From positions 1 to 64,000 of the forward strand of contig CAKPHU010000003.1 in assembly GCA_934162125.1 (NCBI GenBank): a DNA stretch of 64,000 nucleotides. Direction: 5' to 3'. Below, piece by piece: positions 1 through 11,207 of the stretch (position 1 is the stretch's first letter; each line of letters starts with the position of its first letter). The position numbers and the translations under genes are program-made. The notes under the pieces are model-generated. The model searched no databases. It was given only the letters and a program-made list of their open reading frames with translations, and was not told where the DNA came from. Source of the stretch: an uncultured Bacilli bacterium (GTDB lineage: Bacteria > Bacillota_I > Bacilli_A > RF39 > UBA660).

Positions 1-3042
<3,042 letters not shown>

Positions 3043-3066
3043 TAGATTATATATTTTTATAAAAAG

Positions 3067-3107
3067 AAAGACTGTTAATAAATTAGATTGTTTAACAGTC
3101 TTTTTTT
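3067..3107. terminator. Bidirectional intrinsic terminator
   Basis: The hairpin arms AAAGACTGTTAA and TTAACAGTCTTT are followed by a T run on the plus strand and by an A run on the left, so it can work both ways. It separates the VWA gene from the convergent FemAB gene, whose last codons lie inside the right arm. Confidence 0.8.
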
Positions 3108-4399
3108 AGTTTTTTTAGAGTATTTTTTAGTCCGTGATAGGCACTAAATGCAATGTTATATGTATGATACCAGAATGGTGATATTATGAGGTCAAATTCA
3201 CCTATTAGTTCGACTACATGGCCTCCAAAACTCTTTTTAAAGAGATATAGTCCATATAATGGATTTTCTTTTCTAAAGTCACCTGTGATACCATAAAAGT
3301 TATATCTTTTATAATTGTGTTCTACTGCATATTTAATACCAGCAAAATGAGCAGTGTAGGCAGATTGAAATTGCATTAGTTTAGCATCACTACCACCATA
3401 AAGTGATAATACTTCATTTCCATATATTAGGAAGAGAATACCACCTAAAATTTCTTTATCATTATAAGTTTTACGATATTCTTTTATTTTTACTAATTGT
3501 TCTTCTAATCTTTTTATTTCATCTTCATCTTTTTTGTTACTTTGTTCATACTTTTTATCGTTCATTTTTAAGATGTTGTTTTCTTTTTTATATATACGAT
3601 CTTTTAGTTCTTTCTTTATTTTGGCTAACTCATCTTCTGTATTTTTTTCATATTGTTTAAAATCTATTTCCGCAATAAGTATTTTTAAAATCCCAGGTTC
3701 ATAAAGGGTGTCCCACATATTTTCATAATAAGAAAGAGGTCTATCAATAAACTCGCGACGATCACTTGTGTGTTGCATTATATCTTTGAAGATTGGAAGT
3801 TCATCTCTAGTTATTTCTCTAGTTGTGATTGCGGAACGTTCATTTTTTCTTAAGATTTGTCTAGTTTTTGATTCCATATCTTTCATAACATCATCAAGAC
3901 TTCGATCTTTGGTTTCAATAACATGCATCCAACGTGGTTGAAGAGTGTCTTGCATAAGATTAAAACCGTAGTGTTTGTATCCTAATTTTTTTAAGTTTTC
4001 AATTATTTTAGTATTATCTAGACCATTTTCAACTATATTTCCATTATTATCATGTTCTTTATATTCTACAAATGGATCTATCTTTACAAAAATACCCCCT
4101 TTAGATTTAATATATGGTTTTAATTTGTCAGTGAACTCTTTTAAGATAGAATAATCGTTATAATCAATTAAAAATCCTCTTGGAGAGTAAAATAATTTCT
4201 TTTTGATGATTGGTAGCTCTTTACTTAAAAGAAGAGCTGCAGCAACGATTTTATCTTTGTCTTTTAATCCGATATAGATAGCATCCCAATTATTTTTTTT
4301 CTTTAGATTAGCCCAATATTCAGTTTGATGAAAAGTAATTTGAGGATGTTTATCAGCAAATGCTTTAAATTCTTTTTTACTCAGTTCGATTAATTTCAT
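3092..4399 (-). CDS. FemA/FemB-family peptidoglycan bridge aminoacyltransferase (copy 1)
   Basis: FemABX proteins add amino acids from aminoacyl-tRNA to the peptidoglycan stem peptide at the cytoplasmic face of the membrane, building interpeptide bridges. The 435 residues match the family length. Two GNAT-like subdomains are interrupted by a charged coiled-coil arm (about residues 248-310), the seryl-tRNA-synthetase-like arm of FemA. The C-terminal half keeps the YNFYGITGDF and PLYGLYLFKKSFGG pattern. The start is preceded by AAAGGAG. It overlaps the upstream paralogue by 23 bases, so the two are co-transcribed. Which amino acid each adds cannot be read from the sequence. Confidence 0.9.
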   Translation of the reverse strand: MKLIELSKKEFKAFADKHPQITFHQTEYWANLKKKNNWDAIYIGLKDKDKIVAAALLLSKELPIIKKKLFYSPRGFLIDYNDYSILKEFTDKLKPYIKSKGGIFVKIDPFVEYKEHDNNGNIVENGLDNTKIIENLKKLGYKHYGFNLMQDTLQPRWMHVIETKDRSLDDVMKDMESKTRQILRKNERSAITTREITRDELPIFKDIMQHTSDRREFIDRPLSYYENMWDTLYEPGILKILIAEIDFKQYEKNTEDELAKIKKELKDRIYKKENNILKMNDKKYEQSNKKDEDEIKRLEEQLVKIKEYRKTYNDKEILGGILFLIYGNEVLSLYGGSDAKLMQFQSAYTAHFAGIKYAVEHNYKRYNFYGITGDFRKENPLYGLYLFKKSFGGHVVELIGEFDLIISPFWYHTYNIAFSAYHGLKNTLKKLKKDC

Positions 4400-5693
4400 T
4401 TTGAAGCTCCTTTTTACTTTTCTTTTTAGTAATATTACGATAGATTGGGACTAGTTTCTTAAATACAAAATACATAAATGGATTTGTGACATAATCCCAT
4501 TCTCCTAAGAATTCAACATAGTTTCCACCGAATTTTTTCTTAAATTCATGTAGTCCGTAACGAGGATTTTCTTTTGTTGGATCACCAATAGTACCAAATT
4601 GATCATATATTTTAATTCCATGTTCTTTTGATTGTTTAATATGTTCATAGTAAGTATGATAATTTACATAAGTCTCAGTTAAAATATTATGATTTCCAGC
4701 ATATAGTACCCAAGCTTTATCACCATACTCAATAATCATATGAGCACTTAGAGTTAGATCATTACCATACTCAGTGCGATAGTTATGATACTTTTCTATT
4801 TCAGCATTAATATTTTCTTTTTGCTTAGTTAACTCTGTTAATTTAGTTTTAGCACTATGACTTAGATTATCTATTGGCATGATTGATATTTGATCATTAA
4901 TTCTTTTTAAAGACTTTTCTAGAGCTTTGATTGTTTTATTTAAATGAACTTTTCCTAAATAAAGAATAGCTTTAGAATTTTCATTACCATTAAATATTTC
5001 ATATAAAGTTTCATAATAGTCTTCAGTGTAGGAAATAAAGTCTTTTCTATTTTCGGTTAACATCATTAAATGGTAGAATTCTTTAATATCATTTTTAGTA
5101 CCTATTACTACTTCAGTATCAAGTTTTAATGATTTAGCGATTCTTTGATTAGTAGTTTTAGAAAAATGCTTTTCAATATCTTCCATGCTTTGAGTTAAAT
5201 CAATACGGAAACTGTAGCGTGGTTGCATTGTCTCAAAGTTTTTAGTAAATCCTTGATGTTTAAAACCACATTTCTTTAAAGTTTCAAATATTTCATTTGG
5301 ATCATATGGAAGAGGTGTTTCTTCATTTTCATAGTCATAACTCTTTCTAATTATGTCTGGATCTATTTTTAAGAAGATACCTTTTTTATTTTTAACAAAT
5401 TCAACTACTTTTTTAGTCATTAGTTGAACTAGTTTTTTGTCTTCATAATCAATTACAAAACCTCTTGGTGCATAAAAATAAGTATAATTTAAAGGTAGAC
5501 TCTTTTCTAGGAGAAGAGTAGCACCTAAAATATTATTATTTTCATCTATTAAACCTAAATAATAGGGAGTTAATCTTTTCTTAACTTTTGCGAATTCTCC
5601 CCATGATAGGGACTGCAAAAAATGAGATTTAGTTGGGTGAGTTTTTACGTAATTATCATATGTTTCTTTATCTAAATTTTTTAGTTTTATCAT
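4377..5693 (-). CDS. FemA/FemB-family peptidoglycan bridge aminoacyltransferase (copy 2)
   Basis: First gene of a two-gene FemAB operon. It has the same architecture as its neighbour: paired GNAT-like folds, a helical arm at about residues 245-310, and a C-terminal YDQFGTIGDP...GLHEFKKKFGG signature. A GTG at 5705 is in frame but belongs to the ribosome-binding site AGGTGAT, so ATG 5693 is the start. The two proteins are clearly paralogous but diverged. In the family, such pairs add successive residues of one bridge (as FemA/FemB or MurM/MurN do); that division of labour is inferred here. Confidence 0.9.
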   Translation of the reverse strand: MIKLKNLDKETYDNYVKTHPTKSHFLQSLSWGEFAKVKKRLTPYYLGLIDENNNILGATLLLEKSLPLNYTYFYAPRGFVIDYEDKKLVQLMTKKVVEFVKNKKGIFLKIDPDIIRKSYDYENEETPLPYDPNEIFETLKKCGFKHQGFTKNFETMQPRYSFRIDLTQSMEDIEKHFSKTTNQRIAKSLKLDTEVVIGTKNDIKEFYHLMMLTENRKDFISYTEDYYETLYEIFNGNENSKAILYLGKVHLNKTIKALEKSLKRINDQISIMPIDNLSHSAKTKLTELTKQKENINAEIEKYHNYRTEYGNDLTLSAHMIIEYGDKAWVLYAGNHNILTETYVNYHTYYEHIKQSKEHGIKIYDQFGTIGDPTKENPRYGLHEFKKKFGGNYVEFLGEWDYVTNPFMYFVFKKLVPIYRNITKKKSKKELQNEINRTE

Positions 5694-5713
5694 TTTAATT
5701 ATCACCTAATACT

Positions 5714-5722
5714 AGTATATCA
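5714..5722 (-). promoter_or_regulatory. Extended -10 promoter of the femAB pair
   Basis: On the minus strand, TGATATACT gives an extended -10 element (TG-n-TATACT). Its predicted transcription start lies next to the AGGTGAT ribosome-binding site, so the leader would be only about 14 bases. No good -35 is visible. Confidence 0.45.
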
Positions 5723-5731
5723 CAAATTGCA

Positions 5732-5769
5732 TAAAAAAAAGGAAGTCTTTTACATCATATACATTCCTT
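5732..5769 (-). terminator. Probable terminator of the small coat-like gene
   Basis: On the minus strand AAGGAA pairs with TTCCTT across a 19-base loop, followed by a run of T. The stem is short. It overlaps the last codons of the gene that it would terminate. Confidence 0.45.
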
Positions 5770-5944
5770 CTTCTTTTTCAAGATAATTTTTAGTATCTTT
5801 CTTTTCTAGATTGTTTAATCTTTTTTTGATAGATTCTATTTCATATTTTAATTTCCTTATTTCTTCTTCATAGTTAGGCATTTGGGGTGGCATATTAGGA
5901 AATGGCATGTAGGGATATGGCATATTGTTCATACTATCACTCAT
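5750..5944 (-). CDS. Small Pro/Met-rich coiled-coil protein, candidate spore coat component
   Basis: A 64-residue protein. The N-terminal third is rich in Met, Pro, Tyr and Asn (MPYPYMPFPNMPPQ). The rest is a charged coiled coil (about residues 25-55) ending GMYMM. No family is recognised. Composition, size and a sigma-K-like promoter just upstream suggest a late sporulation coat protein; this is inference. A second in-frame ATG at 5932, with GTGAT before it, may be the real start, because the promoter leaves almost no leader for ATG 5944. It is divergent from trmB. Confidence 0.6.
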   Translation of the reverse strand: MSDSMNNMPYPYMPFPNMPPQMPNYEEEIRKLKYEIESIKKRLNNLEKKDTKNYLEKEEGMYMM

Positions 5945-5953
5945 CTTTCGTTA

Positions 5954-5980
5954 TATTATATGCGAAATATTACAATATGT
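5954..5980 (-). promoter_or_regulatory. Sigma-K-like promoter
   Basis: Minus strand: AC, 16 bases, then CATATAATA, which fits the sigma-K consensus AC-N16/17-CATANNNTA. CATATAAT also resembles a vegetative -10, so the sigma assignment is tentative. Confidence 0.4.
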
Positions 5981-6005
5981 GATAAAATATAGGTGGTGAT
6001 TTGTT

Positions 6006-6635
6006 ATGCGACTTAGAAATGTCAAAAATAAAGAAGAAATACTTAATGGATCTAAATATTTAATTAAGAATCCAGAAGAATATATAGGAAAGTGGGATCA
6101 ATTATTTGAAAAAAAACAACCTATATACATTGAGATTGGAATGGGTAAAGGTAAATTCTTAATAGAGAACGCTATTAAATATCCAGATATTAACTTTATT
6201 GGGATTGAGAAATACGATAGTGTAGTCGCTAAAAGTTTACCTAAGATACCAGAATGTTTAACAAATATTGTAGTAATTAGAATGGATGCTTTAAATATTG
6301 ATAAAGTGTTTGATAAAGAGATAGAAAGAATATATTTAAATTTTTCTGATCCATGGCCTAAAGTTCGACATAGTATGAGGAGACTATCTAGTAGAGTTTT
6401 CTTAGAAAAGTATGATAAGATCTTTAAAGGAGAGAAAAATATATATTTAAGAACTGATAATAGAGATTTGTTTACTTTCTCTTTAGAAAGTTTTAGTCAA
6501 TATGGATATGTGTTACATGATATAAATTTAAATTTACATGAAATAGAACAACCAGATATTATTACAACTGAGTATGAAGATAAATTTGTAGAAGCAGGAC
6601 TTCCTATTTATCAGGTAGTTGCAACAAAAGAATAA
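6006..6635 (+). CDS. trmB: tRNA (guanine-N7-)-methyltransferase TrmB
   Basis: TrmB uses S-adenosylmethionine to make m7G46 in the variable loop of tRNAs. Its 209 residues match the family. The SAM-binding motif IEIGMGKGKFL lies at about residues 41-51, and the typical NFSDPWPK motif at about 117-124 is followed by RRLSSRVFL. The C-terminus YEDKFVEAGLPIYQVVATKE is family-typical. ATG 6006 follows AGGTGGTGAT. It stands alone, divergent from the small coat-like gene. Confidence 0.95.
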   Translation: MRLRNVKNKEEILNGSKYLIKNPEEYIGKWDQLFEKKQPIYIEIGMGKGKFLIENAIKYPDINFIGIEKYDSVVAKSLPKIPECLTNIVVIRMDALNIDKVFDKEIERIYLNFSDPWPKVRHSMRRLSSRVFLEKYDKIFKGEKNIYLRTDNRDLFTFSLESFSQYGYVLHDINLNLHEIEQPDIITTEYEDKFVEAGLPIYQVVATKE

Positions 6636-6652
6636 AAATATAATAAAATATT

Positions 6653-6680
6653 TTTACATTTACAAAAAATTTGATATAAT
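6653..6680 (+). promoter_or_regulatory. Vegetative promoter for the lipoprotein gene
   Basis: TTTACA (6653-6658), a 16-base spacer, then TATAAT (6675-6680). Transcription would begin about 6687, giving a leader of about 14 bases before ATG 6701. Confidence 0.65.
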
Positions 6681-6700
6681 GTAGTAAGAGTAGGTGAAAT

Positions 6701-7366
6701 ATGAAAAAGGTAATTGTTTTACTCTCTATTATCACGCTTGTAGCGACAGGATGTAGTGTTAAAGAGCTTAGTCGTGATGATTTTAAAGAAAATATAGATA
6801 TTGTTTTAGCAGGTAAGAATAATACTTATAATGTTAATTTTGAAGGTTATAAATATTATGTTCCAGCTGGAATGAGTTTTCAAAATAAGGAAGAGTATAA
6901 TGCTATACTAAGAGATAAGAATAATAACTTGTATTATTTATATGTTGATGTTATTAGTTATTATCATAAGACTCCAATAAAATATGAAGAAGATAAGTCT
7001 TTATATTATTCTAAGCATTTTGATAATACTAAGAAAGCTGGATACTTAGAAGTTAGTGAAGCTAAAGATAATAATAAATACTATGTGGAATTTGTTTATA
7101 ATTATGCAAAAATGGAGGCTTTAGTTAGTCGTGATGATTTAGTTGATGTGATTACTAATATGGCTTATATTTTGCGTTCTGTTAGTTATAATGATAAAGT
7201 TTTAGATAGTTTAGTTGGTGAAAACATTTTAAGTTATGCAGAAGAGACTTTTACTTTATTTGAAACAGAGGCTTCTCAAAGTGATTTTATTGATGTAGTT
7301 AGTAAATATGATGATGGCTTTAGAGAGGCAAAAGATCAGGAAGAAATTCAAATTAATGATGATTAA
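6701..7366 (+). CDS. Lipoprotein of unknown function
   Basis: A 221-residue protein with a signal peptide and a lipobox VATGC at residues 14-18, so it should be lipid-anchored outside the membrane with Cys18 as the first mature residue. The mature part is a single mixed alpha/beta domain with no motif I recognise. It leads a group with an acidic protein, a one-helix membrane protein and a YtxH protein. Spacing to the next gene is 17 bases with GAGGTGAG before that start, so co-transcription is likely. Confidence 0.8.
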   Translation: MKKVIVLLSIITLVATGCSVKELSRDDFKENIDIVLAGKNNTYNVNFEGYKYYVPAGMSFQNKEEYNAILRDKNNNLYYLYVDVISYYHKTPIKYEEDKSLYYSKHFDNTKKAGYLEVSEAKDNNKYYVEFVYNYAKMEALVSRDDLVDVITNMAYILRSVSYNDKVLDSLVGENILSYAEETFTLFETEASQSDFIDVVSKYDDGFREAKDQEEIQINDD

Positions 7367-7383
7367 GTTAAAGAGGTGAGTTT

Positions 7384-8445
7384 ATGGGTTTACTAGATAA
7401 GCTTAAAAATGCTCTATTTGAAGAAGAGTATGTTGAAGTTGAAGAAAAACCAAAAACTAAAGAAAGTAATAAAGTTCGTGCTAAGGATTTAATTAAAGAT
7501 AAATTAAAAGAAGAAAAACCAGTTGCTAAAAAGATAGTTTTACCAGAAAAGAAAGAGACTCGTGTACCTGATGTTGAAGATGTTTTCAGTGATGATGACG
7601 AAGAAGATACATTTAGTGATGATACTCTTCCAGAAGCAATAGAAGAAGAGAGTGCACGTGAAGTAGTTAGTAGGCAAGTGGTTGAAGATAAACCAAATAA
7701 CTTTAAAGTTATTGAAGAAAAAGATTTGGTTGTAGAACAATATGAACCTAAGATAGTTAAAGTAATTGATGACTATCCAACTAGAGAGACTAGAGAAGGT
7801 ATTTATCAACCTAAGGAAGAAAAACCTACTTATCAAACACAGAGTAATTTATATTCTGCAGGAGAGAGAGTTAATCAACCTTATGGAGTATACGAAACTC
7901 CACGTTCTACAGTTAATGAATATAGTGGTTATGAAGGAAGAAGAGAAGAAAAATCATTCTTTAAACCTTCTCCAATAATCTCACCTATTTATGGTATCTT
8001 AGATAAGAACTATCGTAAAGAAGACGTTGTTACTAAGAAAGAAGTACGTTTAGTAAGTAGTTATGCTAAAGATAAACTTAGTGTAGACGATGTTCGTAAA
8101 AAAGCATTTGAAAATACTGTTGAACCAGTTAAAGAAGAAAATAAAAGTAAATTTGAAGTAGAAGGAAATGATAATTTACTTGTGGATTTAACTACTGATG
8201 AAGATAAACCGGCAGTTAAAGAAGTTACTATGGGAGATGCTGTAGAGTATTTTGAAGATTTAGGACTTGAATATAATGTAGACTATATGGATGCTAGTAA
8301 ACATGCTCCTAAGAAAGAACAAAAGACTGATAAAGTTAGTGAAGCTGATGTAGAAGATGTTAGTGTATTAGGTACTAAACCAGTTGCTCAAGATGATGAT
8401 AACTTATTTGATTTAATTGATTCTATGTATCAAGAACAAGAATAA
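7384..8445 (+). CDS. Acidic, mostly disordered cytoplasmic protein
   Basis: 353 residues, very rich in Glu, Asp, Lys and Val. The N-terminus MGLLDKLKNALFEEEYVEVE looks like a short amphipathic membrane-binding helix of the kind at the start of SepF. A conserved-looking linear motif follows at about residues 197-212 (PSPIISPIYGILDKNY), then a hydrophobic/acidic stretch near GDAVEYFEDLGLEYNVDYMD. There is no SepF fold and no enzyme motif. It is probably a membrane-associated scaffold; its neighbours (lipoprotein, membrane helix, YtxH) suggest an envelope role. Function unknown. Confidence 0.75.
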   Translation: MGLLDKLKNALFEEEYVEVEEKPKTKESNKVRAKDLIKDKLKEEKPVAKKIVLPEKKETRVPDVEDVFSDDDEEDTFSDDTLPEAIEEESAREVVSRQVVEDKPNNFKVIEEKDLVVEQYEPKIVKVIDDYPTRETREGIYQPKEEKPTYQTQSNLYSAGERVNQPYGVYETPRSTVNEYSGYEGRREEKSFFKPSPIISPIYGILDKNYRKEDVVTKKEVRLVSSYAKDKLSVDDVRKKAFENTVEPVKEENKSKFEVEGNDNLLVDLTTDEDKPAVKEVTMGDAVEYFEDLGLEYNVDYMDASKHAPKKEQKTDKVSEADVEDVSVLGTKPVAQDDDNLFDLIDSMYQEQE

Positions 8446-8458
8446 GAGGAGGAATTAG

Positions 8459-8755
8459 ATGGAAGCTTTAAATAGTTTGTTGCCACTTATGCTTTACTGT
8501 TTTGGAATAATTTTATTAGCAGTTTTAATAATATTAGGTGTAAAGCTTATTCTATTATTAGATAAAGTGGATAGAGTAGTAGATAAAGTTGATAAGAAAG
8601 TTAGTTCACTAGATTCATTATTTGACTTTATTGATAATGCTAGTAATAGTTTAGTATTAATGGGGGATACTATTGTTAATGGTATTTCTGGTATCATTTT
8701 AAAATTATTTAAAAATAAATCTAAGAAAAATAAGGAGGAAGATGACGATGAGTAA
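8459..8755 (+). CDS. Single-helix membrane protein, DUF948-like
   Basis: 98 residues: a long hydrophobic helix (about residues 8-34), then heptad-like DKVDRVVDKVDKKVSSLDSLFDFIDNAS and a Lys/Asp/Glu-rich tail. This layout resembles DUF948/YtxG proteins, which neighbour YtxH genes in Bacillus. GAGGAGG precedes the ATG, and the stop overlaps the start region of the YtxH gene, indicating translational coupling. Confidence 0.7.
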   Translation: MEALNSLLPLMLYCFGIILLAVLIILGVKLILLLDKVDRVVDKVDKKVSSLDSLFDFIDNASNSLVLMGDTIVNGISGIILKLFKNKSKKNKEEDDDE

Positions 8756-9155
8756 AAAAGGAACAGGTAAATTTATTTTAGGAGCTGCTATTGGTGCTGG
8801 ATTAGGACTTTTATTTGCACCAAAAGAAGGTCGTAAACTTAGAGAGGAATTAAAAAATAAACTTAGTGACTTACTTGATCAAGCTAGTGAAATTGATATG
8901 GAAGATGTAAAAAAACAATTTGATAAGAAAGTAGAAGAAATCAAGAAAGAATTAGCTGATTTAGATAAAGAAAAAGCTTTAGATATTGCTAAAAAGAAAG
9001 CTGATGAATTAAAGAAGAAAGTTCAAGAGTTAGCAGATTTAGCAGTAGAAAAAGGTACTCCAGTATTAGAAGAGACTGCTAAAGAAGTTAAAATAAAAGC
9101 TAATGCTGTAATAAAAGATGTTCTTAAAAAATTAGAAGAAAAAACTGCAGAATAA
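8748..9155 (+). CDS. YtxH-domain general stress-type protein
   Basis: The N-terminus KFILGAAIGAGLGLLFAPKEGRKLREEL is the classic YtxH signature: a glycine-rich membrane helix followed by APKEGRKLR. The rest is a long charged coiled coil. ATG 8748 lies 9 bases after AAGGAGG, a better distance than ATG 8742 (3 bases), so the protein has 135 residues. In Bacillus the family is stress-induced; no biochemical role is established. It is last in its operon, followed by a strong terminator. Confidence 0.85.
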   Translation: MSKKGTGKFILGAAIGAGLGLLFAPKEGRKLREELKNKLSDLLDQASEIDMEDVKKQFDKKVEEIKKELADLDKEKALDIAKKKADELKKKVQELADLAVEKGTPVLEETAKEVKIKANAVIKDVLKKLEEKTAE

Positions 9156-9185
9156 GTAGAGCTTTTGCTTTACTTATTTTTTTCT
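9151..9185 (+). terminator. Intrinsic terminator after the ytxH-like gene
   Basis: AATAAGTA-g-AGC pairs with GCT-t-TACTTATT around a TTTT loop, followed by a run of T. Confidence 0.85.
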
Positions 9186-9196
9186 TGTGCTATAAT
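9169..9196 (+). promoter_or_regulatory. Promoter of the T-box operon
   Basis: TTTACT (9169-9174), a 16-base spacer, and the extended -10 TGCTATAAT ending at 9196. It lies inside the tail of the preceding terminator. Confidence 0.6.
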
Positions 9197-9202
9197 AGAT
9201 TT

Positions 9203-9415
9203 ATATTTTTTGTTGATTAATAAATAAGTAATCTTTTAATTAAGTATTTTTAGAGATTTAGTGGTTGGTGAAAACTAAAACAATTAAAAGATGAAATACA
9301 TTATTAGGAGAAAAAACGTTGATGGCGTTAACATTTTGAGTGCATAAACTTTTGTTTATGAAATAAGGTGGTACCACGAACTATTCGTCCTTATATGGAT
9401 GAGTAGTTTTTTTTG
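9203..9415 (+). promoter_or_regulatory. Tyrosine T-box riboswitch leader
   Basis: The T-box sequence AAGGTGGTACCACG lies at 9365-9378. It is followed by a 12-bp terminator hairpin (arms 9379-9390 and 9397-9408) and a T run. Upstream, the stem I arms ATCTTTTAATT (9231-9241) and AATTAAAAGAT (9282-9292) pair perfectly. Directly after the 3' arm, the expected specifier-loop position carries a UAC tyrosine codon (9297-9299). Uncharged tRNA-Tyr should stabilise the antiterminator and switch on the CYTH gene and tyrS. Confidence 0.93.
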
Positions 9416-9433
9416 TTTGAAGGGAGTGATGCT

Positions 9434-9979
9434 ATGCATACTGAGTATGAAGTTAGAGTATTAGAGATTGATGTTGAAGAATTCTCAAAGAAACTAGAAG
9501 AAATAGGGGCTAAAAAAGAATGGGATTTAGTTCAGAAAAGATATGTCTATGATTTTATACCTAAAGAAGAGAATAGATGGATTAGATTAAGAACTAATGG
9601 TAAGAAGACGACATTGACGATTAAAGATGTAGTTACTAGTAAAATTGATGGTACTCATGAATTAGAAATAGAAGTTGATAACTTTGAGAGATGTAACTTA
9701 ATGCTTAAAGAATTAGGATATGTACCTAAAGGTTATCAAGAAAATAGAAGAGTTCAATATAGTTATCAAGGAGTAGAAATTGATATTGATTATTGGCCTT
9801 TAATTCCTACTTATTTAGAGATAGAAGGACCAAGTGAAGAAAAAGTATATGAGGTAATGAAGAAGTTAGGATTAAAGAAAAAAGATGTTACATCATTAGA
9901 TGTACAAAACATATATTTAAATTATGGATATAAATTAGATGATATTAAAGAATTAAAATTAGAGGAGGAAAGATTATGA
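9434..9979 (+). CDS. CYTH-domain protein (class IV adenylate cyclase / triphosphatase type)
   Basis: The CYTH fold is a triphosphate tunnel enzyme. The N-terminal EYEVRVLEID fits the ExExK-type strand (with Arg in the last place). WIRLRTNGKKTTLTIKD and HELEIEVDNFE supply the basic and acidic tunnel residues, and VEIDIDYWPLIPTYLEIEG matches CyaB-like members. The 181 residues fit the family. ATG 9434 follows GGGAG; a TTG at 9413 lies in the terminator T tract and is rejected. The gene sits between a tyrosine T-box and tyrS, overlapping tyrS by 4 bases. The substrate is unknown; polyphosphate or organic triphosphate hydrolysis is more likely than cAMP synthesis. Confidence 0.85.
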   Translation: MHTEYEVRVLEIDVEEFSKKLEEIGAKKEWDLVQKRYVYDFIPKEENRWIRLRTNGKKTTLTIKDVVTSKIDGTHELEIEVDNFERCNLMLKELGYVPKGYQENRRVQYSYQGVEIDIDYWPLIPTYLEIEGPSEEKVYEVMKKLGLKKKDVTSLDVQNIYLNYGYKLDDIKELKLEEERL

Positions 9980-11196
9980 CATTATATGAAGATTTAGTAT
10001 GGAGAGGACTTGTACAAGAAATTAGTAGTCCTGAATTAATAGATAAATTAAATAAAGGGGGACTTACATTTTATATAGGTACTGATCCTACAGCAGATTC
10101 AATGCATATTGGACATTATTCATCATTCTTAATATGTAGAAGACTTGCGAATGCTGGACATCATCCAATACTTTTAGTAGGAGGAGCAACTGGTTTAATT
10201 GGAGATCCAAAACCTACTGCTGAACGTCCTATGATATCTAAAGAAGAAGTAGAAAAGAACTTCCGAGGATTAAAGAAGCAAGCAGAAAAAATATTTGGCT
10301 TTGAAGTTGTTAATAACTATGATTGGACTAAAGAAATTAACGTTTTAGATTTCTTAAGAGACTATGGTAAATACTTTAACGTTAATTATATGTTAGCAAA
10401 AGATAAAGTTAAAACTAGATTAGAGACTGGTATTACTTATGCAGAATTCTCTTATATGATTTTACAAGCATTAGATTTCTTATATTTATTTGAAACTAGA
10501 AACTGTGAATTACAAGTTGCTGGTAGTGATCAATGGGGTAATATTACTTCAGGTATTGAATTAATTAGAAAAAAATTAGATAAAGAAGCTTATGGTATGG
10601 TTATGCCTTTAGTAACTGATTCTAATGGAGTTAAATTTGGTAAGACTGAAGGTAATGCTTTATGGCTTGATAAAGAAAAGACTTCTAGTTATGAATTATA
10701 TCAATACTTAATTAATCTTGAAGATTGTATGATTATTGAATACTTAAAGAAATTAACATTCTTAAGTAGAGAAGAAATAGAAGAATTAGAGAAGAAACAT
10801 AATCTTCATCCAGAACTTAGAGAAGCACATAAAGCACTTGCTCGTGAAGTGATTACTGATTTACATGGAGAAGAAGAATACTTAAGAGCAGAAAAAATTA
10901 GTGAAGCTTTATTTAGTGGAGATATTGCTAGTTTTACAGGAAAAGATGTAGAAGAAGCTTTTAGGGGACTTGTTCCATTTAAAATAGAAGAAGGATTATT
11001 AATAGATGTACTTGTTAACAATGGAATTTGTAGTAGTAAGAGAGAAGCAAGAGAATTTATTACTAATGGTTCTATTACAGTAAATGGTGAAAAAGTTACT
11101 GATTTAGATTATGTAATTAATAAAGATAAATGTATTGAAAATAAATATTTTGTTATTAGACGTGGTAAGAAAAAATATTATTTAGGTACAATGTAG
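9976..11196 (+). CDS. tyrS: Tyrosyl-tRNA synthetase
   Basis: Charges tRNA-Tyr in the cytoplasm. It is a class I synthetase with HIGH-motif MHIGHY at about residues 43-48, the tyrosine-pocket segment MLAKDKVKTRLETGITYAEFSYMILQ, and the KMSKS-equivalent KFGKTEGNA at about 222-230. A C-terminal S4 RNA-binding domain (about 340-406) contains SKREAREFITNGSITVNGEKV. Its 406 residues match bacterial TyrRS. GAGGAGG precedes the start, which overlaps the CYTH stop. Regulation is by the upstream T-box. Confidence 0.97.
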   Translation: MTLYEDLVWRGLVQEISSPELIDKLNKGGLTFYIGTDPTADSMHIGHYSSFLICRRLANAGHHPILLVGGATGLIGDPKPTAERPMISKEEVEKNFRGLKKQAEKIFGFEVVNNYDWTKEINVLDFLRDYGKYFNVNYMLAKDKVKTRLETGITYAEFSYMILQALDFLYLFETRNCELQVAGSDQWGNITSGIELIRKKLDKEAYGMVMPLVTDSNGVKFGKTEGNALWLDKEKTSSYELYQYLINLEDCMIIEYLKKLTFLSREEIEELEKKHNLHPELREAHKALAREVITDLHGEEEYLRAEKISEALFSGDIASFTGKDVEEAFRGLVPFKIEEGLLIDVLVNNGICSSKREAREFITNGSITVNGEKVTDLDYVINKDKCIENKYFVIRRGKKKYYLGTM

Positions 11197-11207
11197 TAAA
11201 ATTTGAC

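Noticed and set aside
3403..3660. Plus-strand frame rich in Phe, Leu and His inside the FemAB gene
   Set aside because: It is the complement of the Lys/Glu-rich coiled-coil arm; no start signal.
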